Source of the DNA: Hedera helix
Lineage: Eukaryota > Streptophyta > Magnoliopsida > Apiales > Araliaceae
Length of the DNA: 64,000 nt
NCBI GenBank assembly: GCA_947179155.2
Contig: OX359280.1
Span: 13,569,001 to 13,633,000 of the forward strand
Reading direction: 5' to 3'
Below the pieces are notes generated by a model. The model saw only the letters and a program-made list of their open reading frames with translations. It did no database searches and was not told where the DNA came from. The translations under genes were made by a program, and so were the position numbers. Shown here piece after piece: positions 23,555-34,140 of the stretch; within the stretch, counting starts at the first letter, position 1; each line of letters begins with the position of its first letter.

Positions 23555-25677
23555 TGTTTGGAATAAGCATGTGAATGTTATTTCTCTTTTATAAAGATTT
23601 GATGATGTGCTTAATTGAAAGATAAATGAATCAATATACAAATATGTATGCATTGATGAAAGCTGCAAAGTCCTTAATAGATGTTAGAGATTATGTTCAA
23701 AGGACTTAGATTGAAAAAGATCAAGATTGTTAGGTTGATCCAATATGAATGACTAGCTTTGTAAAGTCCTTCAAAAGATCACAATGTATAAGGACTATGA
23801 ATGGAAAGATCAAACTTGTTAGGTTGATCTTAAGCTGTAAATAGAAAGGCCTGAATGATCAAAAAGAACAACATCAAAAAACAAGAAATCTAGCAAGAGC
23901 TAGCACCTGAATTTCGAAAAGCAATCCTCTACGATAGAAGAGCTAGCACCTGAAGATCATAGAGCAGTCCTCTATGACATATAAGCCAAGCATAGCTAGC
24001 ACTTAAAGTTCATAGAGCAGTCCTCTACAATAAGAAAGCACATGCAAAAGCTTAACCAGATCATAAACCTATGCTTTAAAAGCATAAAGCTCAATGAAGA
24101 TCACAGAGCATGAGAAACATATCTTCAGGACAAAAAGGCTCAGATAAGATCATAGAGTTAGTATAGTCAAACCACTTTACGATCTCCAGAGTAGTCTACG
24201 TCAAGCAAGATTCTAGAGCTACATAGTAGAGCCAGTAGATGGCTTTATGATCAGAAGTAAAAGGCTAAACTGAATCGATCGCAGAGTACTTAAGTGCCAA
24301 CAAGGATTGAAGACATCAAAGCACTTAAGTTAGTAATCCCAAGATGAGCGACTGATTACTTTAGAAACATCTACATCAACCCATCTAAAAGCCTCTGCTA
24401 AAGTAGAAGTCAGAAATGTCAGTTTACTGACTTATGCTTGCTGAGTGTCAGGACAAAGACTTCAAGTATCATGCATCAGGTTCAAGAAAATTGAAGACGG
24501 TGTCCAAACAGTCATATTCTTTGAAAGACCTATCTCCTCTATAAAGGTTGGTAAGAACCCAAGACTGACATGTCCCTTCCTAGAGAAAAAGAAGGCAACT
24601 CAAGTAAGAGTCAGCAAAGCATTAAATACTCTGACTAAATGAATAAAATATTCATAAAGAAGTCTGCAACAAAATAGGTTCCAACGGAAAGATTTGCAAT
24701 GGGAAGATTATTCAAAACCTACAAAAGAGCAAATCTGAAAAGAAAGAAGGTGTGGAGAAAAAAAAAAGCAAGAAGAACATACAACCTAACGGTTAAAAGC
24801 TTCACCAAAAACACAAGAAGGAATGCCGAAATGCTGGCATATGAGCTAAGAGTCGAACGACCAAAGAAGCCAAGATCAAGAGTCATAATGAGCTGAAGGC
24901 AAATCTAGAAGAACAACTCTGTGTTCAATCAAGAATACTCTGAGCTGAAATGATGAAGAAGAATATACTGAGAGTGTTCGAATGGACTATTGAGCACAAA
25001 GCCTATTTAAAGAACCCAACAGTACATCAAAGATGATCATGGGTCGTTGCTGAATACTAAAAGGAGAAGAACATCAACGACAAACATCAGCAGCATCCAG
25101 AGGTTGATCACAAGCAGCTGCTAAGCATCTGAAGATGAAGGAGATCAAAGTTCATGATAGCAGCACATCCCAACAAACATACAACTCGTGTCTGCTGGAC
25201 TTGAGGAGGGTCAAAGGATCCTTGCCAGAATGGCTAAAAATAACTCATGTCTGATGGACTTGAGGAGGGTCAAAGGATCCTTGCCTGAGGGGCTAAAAAC
25301 AACTCAAGTCTGCTAGACTTGTGGAGGGAAAAATGTTCTTGTCTTAGTGACTAAATTAGTGGATTTCCTACTTGTCGAAGTAGAAGAGTGGAGTAGGATT
25401 TGTTCAGTCTCCGAATCACTTAAAACTCTTATGTCATTTACTTTATGTCTTTTACATTATGCTCAATAACTGCTATTACCCATACTGTAGATTAAAACAC
25501 TGAATTGAGATCATGCATACATCTTGAAGGGGTTCTTAAAAGTATATTCCGTTGTGCTTGAATTGATTCTATTAAATCATAATTAATATACTTTCATAAT
25601 AAAAAGGCTAAAGTTTCAAAAGGATCTATTCAACCCCTCCCCCTTCTAGATCATTATTGTGTCCACGAGAACTAACA
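23555..25677 (+). repeat. 3' LTR of the decayed SIRE-like Copia
   Basis: Complete LTR from TGTTTGG to GAACTAACA. Compared with the 5' LTR it lacks about 840 bp, with the junction falling at the recurrent AGCTAGCACYTGAA phrase (around 23896). The end, with CAACCCCTCC then CTTCTAGATCATTATTGTGT, parallels the end of the younger Copia LTR (31948-31990), which shows that the two Copia families are related. Confidence 0.85.
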
Positions 25678-25952
25678 GGGAGAATAATTTCAAATATTGT
25701 TAAGTGTAGAGAATTAACTAATGTATGGTTAATTGAATAACCCTAGTTGGTAGACAAGAGAGAGCATTAACCAAACATTGGTTAATTGCTTGGTGAATAA
25801 ATGTGATGATGATAATTAACTATGGATGAGTTAATTGAGTAACCTTAGGTTGTAAATAAATTAAAGATTTAACTATGCATGGGTTAGTTGTAGGAAGAAT
25901 ATTATAGATATAATTATGTATATATATAATTTACTAAGATAGAATTGATAGG
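25678..25952 (+). mobile_element. outer Tekay-type LTR, segment 2 of 3
   Basis: Sequence between the right TSD of the SIRE-like Copia and the left TSD (ATAGG, 25948-25952) of the Tat element. Repeated phrases such as TTAACTATGCATGGGTTAGTTG resemble those resuming at 54958, consistent with one interrupted LTR. Confidence 0.6.
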
Positions 25953-26693
25953 TGTGAGCCCATGTATAAGATTAGGGTTTACATTTGACCTAATAAATTT
26001 AATGAACTAAAGCGTATAAGACGAAAATTAATGAATAACGAGCAATGAACTAACGTAACTTGAGAGATGCTATCACAAGTCCCAAGGCAGAAGGCTCGTG
26101 GGAGCAACTCATTTTGAGAATCAATTGAGGGATTGGATTGGTGGCTAGAAGAATCGGGCGAAATGGGCATTACCCGAGTAACCAGGGGTATTCTAGGAAT
26201 CTCCCTATTATTAAGGGTATTTCTAGAATTTTCTCGAAGTCACATGCTTGGCACATGACCCCTTTACTAGGAAGCTCTATAAATAGCTCATCAACTCATA
26301 TGAGGAGGGACTCTTTTTTTTTTGGAGTCTTGGAGAACTTGAAAGCCACAAGGAGAATTCTTCTAAATTTGTGAGAGTGGGAATATTTTGGGGACTTGTT
26401 GGTGATTCAGAATTGAGCTCTAACTTCGAGATACTCGTGATCTCGTGATTACACTTGGATCCTCGAAGTTAAACTCGGATTCCCTCGAAATCTAACACTC
26501 GATAGAGGCTCTCGGACACTAGCGATTACGCCGGGACCACGAGAGTTCTGCCTTGTGTTACTCGAGTAATTGCTCACCGGTTCTTCTCCCCTCTCCAATC
26601 TCCCGATTGATTCCGTATTCTTCGCAGATTTTTTGCCTCCTAAATCACGACAAAACCCTAACCCTAGCGAGGTACGAGATTTTCTCGCCTACA
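25953..26693 (+). repeat. 5' LTR of the Tat element
   Basis: 741 bp, matching 54212-54952 end to end with one- or two-base indels and about 24 substitutions. The TATA box is at 26278. Short frames inside it (such as 26138-26374, repeated in the other LTR) are not considered genes. Confidence 0.95.
26278..26285 (+). promoter_or_regulatory. TATA box of the Tat 5' LTR
   Basis: TATAAATA in AGCTCTATAAATAGCT; the same site is at 54537 in the 3' LTR. Confidence 0.7.
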
Positions 26694-26699
26694 TTCTTT

Positions 26700-26717
26700 T
26701 GGCGACTCTGCTGGGGA
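26700..26717 (+). other. primer binding site of the Tat element
   Basis: TGGCGACTCTGCTGGGGA starts six bases after the LTR end, opens with TGG (complement of a tRNA CCA end) and is of the type seen after Tat/Ogre LTRs. The primer tRNA is not identified with certainty. Confidence 0.75.
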
Positions 26718-26728
26718 AGTAAGAATTT

Positions 26729-28650
26729 GTGAAGGGTATGCCCACGACTCAGAGTGGGAGAGCTATAGGAAGAGTTTCGCCGACAACAAGTATTACTTCA
26801 CCTGAGTTTACGGAAAGGCTGGTGGATCTTGATCAACCAATTGTTGAGGAAGCATCAGACAGTAGTTTTGCTTCTCCAATGACTGAGCAAAGACAAACTG
26901 ACAACACACAAGAAGGTGGTGAAGGCCATGTGAGGAGGTCGCAAGAGAACAGACAGTGAAAATGAATGTGCAAATGGAAATGTTAAGGACATTGAAGGAG
27001 GCACGAGAAGGACAGGGGATGATGATGAACATGATGTTGGACATGCAAAGGCAACAAGAGGAGATGACCAATTTTCGATAACAGATGATGCAAATTCCTG
27101 CCTTCAAAGCTATACTTCCAGGAAGTTCACATCAGCATCAGTCAGCAGAGAAAGATGATAGCAATAATAATCACCATGATGTGACCCCTGTGACAGAAGC
27201 CCAACCGATACCGGTGATAAACCTTGAAGCACAAAATAGCGGTGAAGGACTACAAAAAAGGGTAGAAGTAAGTCCCACACAACTACAGATGTCTACTGTT
27301 CCACCCATACCTTTTATTCCAAACCCATAACCAGTTTTACCTGATGCAAGTGTGCATCAACCTTTTTCCACGCCCCAAATGAATCAATATACGACCACGT
27401 CCCAGAAGATACCAGAGACGGGTCAATATGTGACAAAGGAATATATGATGGATTTGATTAATCAGATGAAGAGGCAGGCTTCTAGACCTGCAGAGTTAGA
27501 TTTTACCCCATCATATCCAGCGTACATGAGAAAGCAGCCGTATCCCACGGGGTACATTAAGCATCCCCCACAATTCTCCAAGTACAGTGGAGAGAAGGGA
27601 AATGCAAGAGAACATATTGCACGATTCGTGGAGTTGATGTCCCCGTGGTTAGGAATTGATGAAGTAAGCTATCACAACCTTTTGTTGAGGGAGTTCAATA
27701 AAACGCTTATTGATGGTGCATTCAGTTGGTATTACAACTTGGAGAAAGGGTCGGTCAGAGATTGGGATGATATGAAGCTTCAGTTCTTCAATAAGTTCTT
27801 TTATGTTCAGAAACAGGTGACAATTGTGGAACTTATGAGGATTCAGCAGAAACAAAACGAAGAATTATCTGATTATGTCGATAGGTTTCAGGCTCAAGCA
27901 CAAAAGTGTGTGGAGCCAATTGAAGAAAAGAACCTAGTAAGTATATGCAACAATGGTGCACTGGATACCTTCAAGCCCCACCTGATCACCAAAGCTTGTG
28001 ACTCATTTGCAACGCTGTCTACCTTTGCACAAGATATTGGAGGAATTGTTACAGTGTCAGTGAACCATTCAACTGCTACATGGAAGGGAAAGCGAACAAC
28101 AACTGTGGTTTTGGCAGATTCTCAGTCAAAGCCACAAGGGGGCAAGAAGGAGAAGACTGAAAAAAATGACAGAAGAAAGGATAAGCCATGGGATTACTCG
28201 AAGTTACCAGTTCCAGGGCCTATCACGTGCAGTGAAAAGGCTTTTAAAAATTTGTATGAACAATTGATAGAACATGGAGTCATAAAGCCCCTAAGAAGCA
28301 AAGTGGTAGTAACAGAAGAGATGAAGAAGAGACCAGATTTTTGTACGTTTCACCAGTACACGGGATATTCTACTATGGATTGTTATAGTTTGAGGAAGAT
28401 TTACCATGAAAAGTTAGAGGTAGGCAAAATTGAGCTAGGGCAAGGAAACAACATGCATGACAAACCGTTGCCCAATCATAAAGGAAAAGAAACATGTAAC
28501 ACCATTATTCATAGAGAAGCAGCGAGAGCAAGAGAAGATGAGGTGCCAGAAGAAGTTGACGAGGTCCCTGAGCCAGGATTACAAGTGACGGCTTTAATGA
28601 ATGGGATCAAGTTCAAAAGTTTTTTTGATCAAATTGGGTTATCTAAATAG
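26729..28650 (+). pseudogene. gag: Tat gag, with nonsense codons
   Basis: An N-terminal segment opens at 26729 (best start probably ATG 26738), ending at a TGA at 26957. From about 27085 a single frame runs on, broken only by TAA at 27328, into a 432-codon open stretch (27352-28650). That stretch holds the capsid-like Retrotrans_gag region, from about residue 60 with HPPQFSKYSGEKG through the FFNKFF and YVDRFQAQAQ segments. The C-terminal part is Lys-rich and no classical CCHC zinc knuckle is visible. The TAG at 28648 separates it from protease in the same frame. Gag would form the virus-like particle, but this copy is broken. Confidence 0.8.
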
Positions 28651-29390
28651 GCAAGAATCGAGGCAACCAAAGCAATAATCAAGGTTGCAGAAACACAGGA
28701 GGTGTGCATGGCAGCGAACAAGAGTTTTGTCAGAGTAATGGAGCAAGAAGAGAACAAAATCTCCTTTTCCAAGGCAGACAGAGAAGTGAAGTACCCACAT
28801 AATAGGCCATTATATGTGATGGCAGTAATCAACGGAATGGAAGTCAGGAGGGCATTCATAGACAATGGGGCATCTGTGAACATCATGCCCTACAGTGTGT
28901 TCAAGCAGTTGGGATTGTCGAAGAAAAAGCTCATTAAGGAGCAAACAAGCATCACAGGGTTTGCCAATCAGTGCACCAAAACTCTTGGCCATGTGAGAGT
29001 GGACATGCAGGTGGGGAAGATAAGAGGACCTGTGACGTTTCATGTGGCAGAAATAGATGGGGCTTATCATGTGTTGCTAGGACGGGCGTGGCAAAATGAT
29101 TATGGGGTGGTGCCATCGGTGTTTCATCAGTGCATCAAGGCCATCTGGAAGGGGAAAGAAGTCCGAGTACCCGCAACAAAAAATCCCTTTGCACCAGAGG
29201 AGGCATACATTATTGAGGCGGCTTTCTTTGATGACGTCGCCGAGGAAGGAGAAAATAATATTGTTAAGCCCAATTCCTTGAAGTTAGCTAGTTGGGAAGA
29301 CGTACAAGCAGACAAGTTCGTGCCTGAAAGGAAAGAAAAGAAGGCAAATGCAGAACAGGCTGAGAGCTCCAAGGGAAAGAAAAGAAGGCA
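28651..29390 (+). pseudogene. Tat protease region
   Basis: It continues the gag frame after the TAG at 28648. The retropepsin motif DNGASVN is encoded near 28861, about 54 codons into the 361-codon open frame that starts at 28702, followed by a flap-like region and GRAWQNDY around 29083. This is the aspartic protease that would process the polyprotein. The C-terminal linker is Lys/Glu-rich and contains a 23-bp direct repeat (29330-29352 and 29374-29396) just before the truncated RT begins. The active-site triplet is present, so the domain itself may be intact, but the frame upstream is not. Confidence 0.8.
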
Positions 29391-29396
29391 AATGCA
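29330..29396. repeat. 23-bp direct repeat at the RT deletion
   Basis: GGAAAGAAAAGAAGGCAAAT plus GCA occurs at 29330-29352 and 29374-29396, just before the point where RT sequence starts. Confidence 0.9.
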
Positions 29397-29787
29397 TGCT
29401 ATCTTCCATGATATGATACATGACATAGTGGAAGATTATGTAGACGATGTAGTGGTAAAGTCAAGAAAGAAGGTGACCCATATGGAAGATCTGAGGAAGG
29501 TGTTTGAGCGATGCCGTCAATACAAGTTGAAAATGAACCCTAAGAAGTGTGCTTTTGGAATGACTGCTGGAAAATTTTTGGGGTTTCTCGTACACAATAG
29601 AGGATTGGAAATAGATCCCAACAAGGCTAAGGCAATTACTGAAATGTCCCCTCCAAAAATGCAGAAACAGTTAAAAAGCTTTTTAGGAAGGGTTTCTTAC
29701 CTGAGGAGATTCATGCCAGCATTGTCAGAAGTTATAGAACCTTTTGGGAAGCTATTAAAGGGAAATGTGAAATGGGATTGGGGGTAA
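29391..29787 (+). pseudogene. Tat reverse transcriptase, N-terminal half missing
   Basis: The sequence enters the RT domain abruptly at IFHDMIHD, immediately before the catalytic YVDDVVVKS box (about 29437). It continues through the palm and thumb motifs (MNPKKCAFG, FLGRVSYLRRF). The fingers and palm motif A, with its metal-binding Asp, are absent: roughly 130 residues that should lie between the protease linker and this point have been lost. TAA at 29785 ends the open frame, though the same frame continues into RNase H. This copy cannot encode a working RT. Confidence 0.85.
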
Positions 29788-30431
29788 GAACAACAGAAGG
29801 CCCTTGAAAGGGTAAAGGAGATACTGGCTTCGACGAAAACTATGGTAGTGCCACAAAGAGGAATACTGCTGCAACTGTACATCACATCCACTTCAAAATC
29901 TATAGAAGGAGTGATCACGCAAGAAGTGGAAGAAGATGAGAAACCAGTGTACCACATTAGTCGGATTGTTAGAGGACCAGAGACCAGGTATTCACAGTTG
30001 GAGAAGCACTGTTTAGCATTGGTGTTTATTGCGCAAAAAATGCGACATTATTTTTTGGCCCACGAGGTGCAACTTGTAACAAAGACTGACCCGATTAGGT
30101 ACTTGCTGACTAGACCTGCTTTGGTAGGAAGGCCCGCAAGGTGGATGACGATCCTTTCGGAGTATGACATTAGATGTGTTATGCCAAAAACAATTAGATG
30201 TCAAGCTTTGGTGGACCTGCTCGCTCAGTTTCCAAATGGAGAATATGAACCACCATCTGAAGATCTTCCAGGAGGAGAAGTGGAGCTACTCGATGTGGAA
30301 AAAGAAGACTCGGAATGGTGGAATCTAACATTTGATGGATCATCTACAGGTGGAAAAGAAGGAGCAGGGGTAGTATTGACTACCGGGAAAGGAAATGGGG
30401 TGGCCCTGTCTTACAAGTTGGATTTTCCTTG
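29788..30431 (+). pseudogene. Tat RNase H 1 and start of RNase H 2, split by Copia
   Basis: Same frame as RT. The first RNase H (about 29842-30230) has the gypsy-type layout, with YSQLEKHCLALVF and GRPARWMTILSEYDI. The position of the first catalytic Asp reads Ser/Thr (YITSTSKS), as expected for the degenerate RNase H of Tat elements. A second RNase H domain then starts with WNLTFDGSSTGGKEGAG (about 30320), which has the catalytic Asp. It is cut at 30431 by the Copia element and resumes at 42255. Dual RNase H is a hallmark of the Tat lineage. Confidence 0.85.
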
Positions 30432-30613
30432 TGTTGAACATTGAATGATTAAATTTGATGATTAGAAATAATGTACAAGGGCTATATTAGATAAGATCAA
30501 AGCTGTTAGGTTGATCTATTATTAATTGTATAAAAGTCTTGTGTGTTGTACTAAGACTTAGATAGATCAAAACTGTTAGGTTGATCTGTTGATGTAATAA
30601 AGTCGTAAATAGA

Positions 30614-30912
30614 ACTCTACGATTTGTGTCAATGAAACTCTACGATTCAAACAGACTCTACGATTAAGGCAACCAATCGTAGAATGGACTCTACGACTGT
30701 GCTTCCGAAGACTCTACGATCAAGACAACCAATCGTAGAATGGACTCTACGATTGTGGTCCAGAAGACTCTACGACCAACCAGACTGTTCTTTCCGAGAA
30801 ACCTTAAATTGGACTCTACGATCAACATTCTAACAGTTGAGTAAACTCTACGATGATCAGTAAGAGATGATCCTTTACAGATCAATCACGTAAGCAAGGG
30901 TATTCGTAGAGT
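30614..30912. repeat. CTCTACGA motif array in U3
   Basis: Twelve copies of CTCTACGA or its complement TCGTAGA(G/A) in 300 bp, in both orientations. They form inverted pairs such as AATCGTAGA...CTCTACGATT. Nearly identical in the 3' LTR (about 40875-41172). Confidence 0.9.
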
Positions 30913-31156
30913 TGATCATATAAGATCGTTGAGAAAAAAGGCAGGAGACATCACGTTTGTCAGATCAGGAGCCATTCTATTCAAGTATTTAATCTTCATC
31001 AAAGTAACTAAAAAGGAAGCTTCTGCAAATCAATCAAGTCAGAAAAGTCAGGAGTCTGACCCAAGCGCACTATGGAACAGAAAGAAGACTTTTAAGGCAG
31101 AAAAGTCAGAAGACTGTGTCCTATCAGACCTATAGTTTGGGAAGACCAAACGACTC

Positions 31157-31164
31157 TATAAAAG
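31157..31164 (+). promoter_or_regulatory. TATA box of the Copia 5' LTR
   Basis: TATAAAAG after ACGACTC; the same site is at 41416 in the 3' LTR. Confidence 0.7.
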
Positions 31165-31992
31165 TTAGTGGGAACCTATGTCTGACATCTCTGTCACAGA
31201 GGAAAAAGGAAAACAACCTTGCATGGACTAACAGGTCAGATCAAATAATGTCTCATCAGAGATTTAATGAGCTTTATTAATACAATATTCAGCAGCTCTC
31301 CTCTATGAGGTAACGGGAAGAAATACACGATCCAACGGGAAGAAATCTGAAGCCCTTACCTCTTAAATACGAAGATCAGCAGAAGAAAAGATGCAGCACT
31401 GTACAAAGAAAGAAGAACGCAAGAAGTGAAAAAGATTGAACTGATAAGAAAGCCTGCATTGCTACTAAGCCCTTCAAACATTCAAGCTGATAAGCAACTT
31501 AGTAGCACATCCAAATATACATCAATCCAGAAGAGTTCTCTGTGAACTGATATAAGCAAGTCGGTTAGACTTTGAGAGTTCTTAGTGAACTAGTGTAAGC
31601 AAGTCTGTTAGACTTGTGAAGTTCTTTGTGAACTAAAATTCCAAGACTGCGGGTCTTGAAGGAATCTTAGTGATTCAGCTATTGTAAAAGTATCCTTAGT
31701 GGATTTGCTGCTGAAAGAGCAGAACAGTGGAGTAGGAGTATTGTGTGCTCTGAACCACTTAAAACCCAGAGTCTCTTTCTTGGTGTCTTTCATTTGCTAT
31801 ATCTGTCATATATTTGCTTGTTGATTTATTAATTTAACATTTCAAGAAAAGATTAAGTAAATCTTATTCCGCTGTGTTAACCTTCTGGTTAAGAATTAAT
31901 CAAGAAAGATAATTTCAAAGAGAAGAAATTTTAAAAAGAATCTATTCAACCCCCCCTTCTAGATTATTATCGTGTCATTGGGAACTAGCAAT

Positions 31993-32004
31993 TGGTATCA
32001 GAGC
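31993..32004 (+). other. primer binding site (tRNA-iMet type)
   Basis: TGGTATCAGAGC begins two bases after the LTR and is the standard PBS complementary to the 3' end of initiator tRNA-Met in plant Copia elements. Confidence 0.95.
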
Positions 32005-32045
32005 AGGTTCTCACATCTAAAGCCTTACAAGCTTGAGTAGATCAA

Positions 32046-33428
32046 ATGGCACTCAACAAGAATGGATCGGAACTCGGTGGAGGTAACCGACCACCTATGT
32101 GTAATAAAGAAAAATTTGCTAACTGGAAAGTTCGTATGCAGGCTTACATGGATGCTATAGATGATGAACTGTTCGAGACAGTGATGAATGGGCCATTCAT
32201 ACCAATGAAGCTTGCACTATCAACTGAAGATCAAAGCAAGCTTGTAGCAAAGAAAAGAGACGAATGGACGGACAATGAAAAGAAGGATGTTCAAAGAGAC
32301 AAAAGGGCTAAGAACATCTTGTTTCAATCTCTGGATGATGATTTATTTGAGAACGTTGTCAACTGCAAGACAGCTCAAGAAGTATGGCAAACTCTGTTGA
32401 TCATGCATGAAGGAACAGAAGAAGTCAGAGAAAATAAGCAATCACTGCTTGTTCAACAGTATGAGATGTTCACTCACATCTCTGGTGAAAACATTACAAC
32501 CACCTACGAGAGATTTAACTTGCTACTAAACTCTCTCAGATCTTATGGAAAAATCTATCCAAACAGAGATCTTATCATTAAATTCATGAGATCTCTGCCA
32601 AGCAAATGGGATGCCAAAACCACAGTCATCCGAGAGTCAAAGAACTTGCACGAGATGACTGTACAACAGTTATATGAAAATCTTCTCACCTATGAGCTGG
32701 AGCTAAATCAAAGAGCAGAAAATCTATCTGGTGAAAGAAAGAAGGAGAAAAACATTGCTCTTAAAGCCTCAACCTCAACTCACAGAAGCAATCACAAGGA
32801 TATCTCTGACTCTGACAAAGATGAATCAAATGATGATGAAGGAGCTGCCATGCTAGTCAGACATTTTAAAAGATTCATCAACAGAAATAGATCTCAGAAG
32901 TTCAGAAGCAACAGCAGCAAAGAACAAGCAAATGACCTTTGCTACAATTGCAAGAAGCCAGGTCATTTCATTGCTAAATGTCCAAAACCATTGAGAGAAG
33001 AGGTGAAGAGGGACAAATCAAAAGCAAATCCAAAAAGAGAATTCAAAAGCTTCCACAAACAAAAGAAGAAGGACAAAAGCTTCATGGCTGAAGGCTCCTG
33101 GAGTGACTCAGAAGAAGAACTAAACTCTGAGTCAAGTGATGATGAAGAGCCACAGAAGGCCAATCTGTGCTTAATGGCAAATGAAGAAGGAAGCAGCAAA
33201 AAGGAATTCATCATAGATGAGGTATTTGATTTCTATTCTCCTGATTTAAGCATTGATGATCTTAGAGAAGGCATGCATGACTTAATGACAGAATTGCACA
33301 AATATATAAAATTGTTTAGAAGGTTATCTAAAGATTACTCTCATCTAAAAGAGGATAAAGAAAAAATAAGCATGGAATTAGAAGCCTCAGTTCAAACTGC
33401 ACAACTTTACTCTAATCTTGAAACTTAG
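32046..33428 (+). CDS. gag: Copia gag (nucleocapsid), ends at a premature TAG
   Basis: 460 codons from the first ATG after the PBS. The N-terminal part (residues about 10-235) is the Copia-type gag fold of the UBN2/DUF4219 kind, with NWKVRMQAYM and a helix-rich core. A zinc knuckle CYNCKKPGHFIAKC (CX2CX4HX4C) lies at about residue 299, and an acidic then coiled-coil C-terminus follows. Gag assembles the particle and binds RNA. TAG at 33426-33428 interrupts what looks like a longer protein, since the same frame stays open to 34076. Whether the TAG is a mutation or a readthrough site cannot be told here. Confidence 0.9.
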   Translation: MALNKNGSELGGGNRPPMCNKEKFANWKVRMQAYMDAIDDELFETVMNGPFIPMKLALSTEDQSKLVAKKRDEWTDNEKKDVQRDKRAKNILFQSLDDDLFENVVNCKTAQEVWQTLLIMHEGTEEVRENKQSLLVQQYEMFTHISGENITTTYERFNLLLNSLRSYGKIYPNRDLIIKFMRSLPSKWDAKTTVIRESKNLHEMTVQQLYENLLTYELELNQRAENLSGERKKEKNIALKASTSTHRSNHKDISDSDKDESNDDEGAAMLVRHFKRFINRNRSQKFRSNSSKEQANDLCYNCKKPGHFIAKCPKPLREEVKRDKSKANPKREFKSFHKQKKKDKSFMAEGSWSDSEEELNSESSDDEEPQKANLCLMANEEGSSKKEFIIDEVFDFYSPDLSIDDLREGMHDLMTELHKYIKLFRRLSKDYSHLKEDKEKISMELEASVQTAQLYSNLET

Positions 33429-34076
33429 AATAAAAGACTAAAAGAGATAAATGAGTTGAGCACATATAAAGAATCCTCACTAGTCTCCAAGATTCAGGAA
33501 CTAGAAAATACTATTTCTATGTGGAACAAGTCTAGTTTGTCTATGGACACCCTGATCTCAAGTCAAAGAGATGTGACTGATAGATCAGGATTGGGATTTG
33601 AGAATTTATTCTCAGAACCCAATATGGAGAAGTCAAAGGAAATAAATGAAGGCAAATCCTTTAATTTTAATAAAGGAATTGTGTTCATCAAATCCTCAGA
33701 TTCTACCACCTATCCATATTCTGCTAAACCTACAATCAGTTTTAACAAAACTCACACAGGTCTTGGATTCAGAAAATTGAAAAATAAGTCAAGCAAAACT
33801 CACTCTACGAATCATGAGAATCATAGAGTTGTATGGAAACAGAATGTAGATCAGCAAAAAACTATGAGAAATCATAATCCATACAAGTCCTGGACGAACA
33901 AAAAGTCACAAATACACACATATCATTATCAATATCATATTAATCATAGGCACCCTCATAAAAATGATAAATATTTGTTAAGATATCATAGAAGGCAAGG
34001 ATCTAAAATCAAACAGATTTGGGTCCCAAAAGGTACTAACAAAGCAGGACCCAAACAGATATGGGTACCAAAATGA
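33429..34076 (+). pseudogene. gag C-terminal extension beyond the TAG
   Basis: Same frame as gag, open from 33429 to TGA 34074-34076 (first Met at 33456). It encodes a coiled-coil continuation (SKIQELENTISMW), then a basic, Asn/His-rich region, and ends in a duplicated GPKQIWVPK-like phrase typical of the end of SIRE-type gag. pol lies in another frame, so expression needs a frameshift or splicing: TTTGTTATGCAG/GTA at 34084-34098 looks like a splice acceptor. Confidence 0.7.
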
Positions 34077-34089
34077 AGATTGATTTGTT

Positions 34090-34140
34090 ATGCAGGTAAA
34101 GAGATCCATCTGGTATCTTGACAGTGGATGCTCATGACAC
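34090..34140 (+). pseudogene. Copia protease start with a nonsense codon
   Basis: The pol frame can be followed back to ATG 34090 and encodes WYLDSGCS, the retropepsin active site. TGA then stands at 34135-34137 where the family normally has Arg before HMTG. A CGA-to-TGA change is the simplest explanation. It disconnects the active site from the rest of pol. Confidence 0.8.

Larger units (their letters stand above)
13232..25677 (+). mobile_element. decayed SIRE-like Copia element, itself interrupted
   Basis: Its two LTRs start TGTTTGGAATAA (13232 and 23555). The flanks GGGAT (13227-13231) and GGGAG (25678-25682) are a TSD with one mismatch. The 5' LTR is cut at 15478, and the gag start and nearly all of pol are gone. 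What remains is a short gag/pol-junction relic near 18000, a third-ORF pseudogene (22066-23320), a polypurine tract and a complete but shortened 3' LTR. A foreign Copia fragment (15479-17081) and a gypsy solo LTR (18197-21773) sit inside. Over the first 340 bp the LTRs differ by roughly 5-6% by eye, so it is older than the other complete elements here. Confidence 0.75.
30432..31990 (+). repeat. 5' LTR of the young Copia
   Basis: 1,559 bp, from TGTTGAACATTG to GAACTAGCA. U3 contains the CTCTACGA array (30614-30912) some 250-540 bp upstream of the TATA box at 31157. Short frames at 30929-31135 and on the minus strand are duplicated in the 3' LTR and are not genes. Confidence 0.95.

Noticed and set aside
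26138..26374. ORF repeated at 54397-54600
   Set aside because: Located in the two LTRs of the Tat element and shared only because the LTRs are copies.
30929..31135. Small ORF conserved in both copies of the young Copia LTR (also 41188-41394), and 14957-15160 / 24445-24642 in the older one
   Set aside because: Conservation is explained by LTR identity; no Kozak context, domain or independent copy supports a gene.
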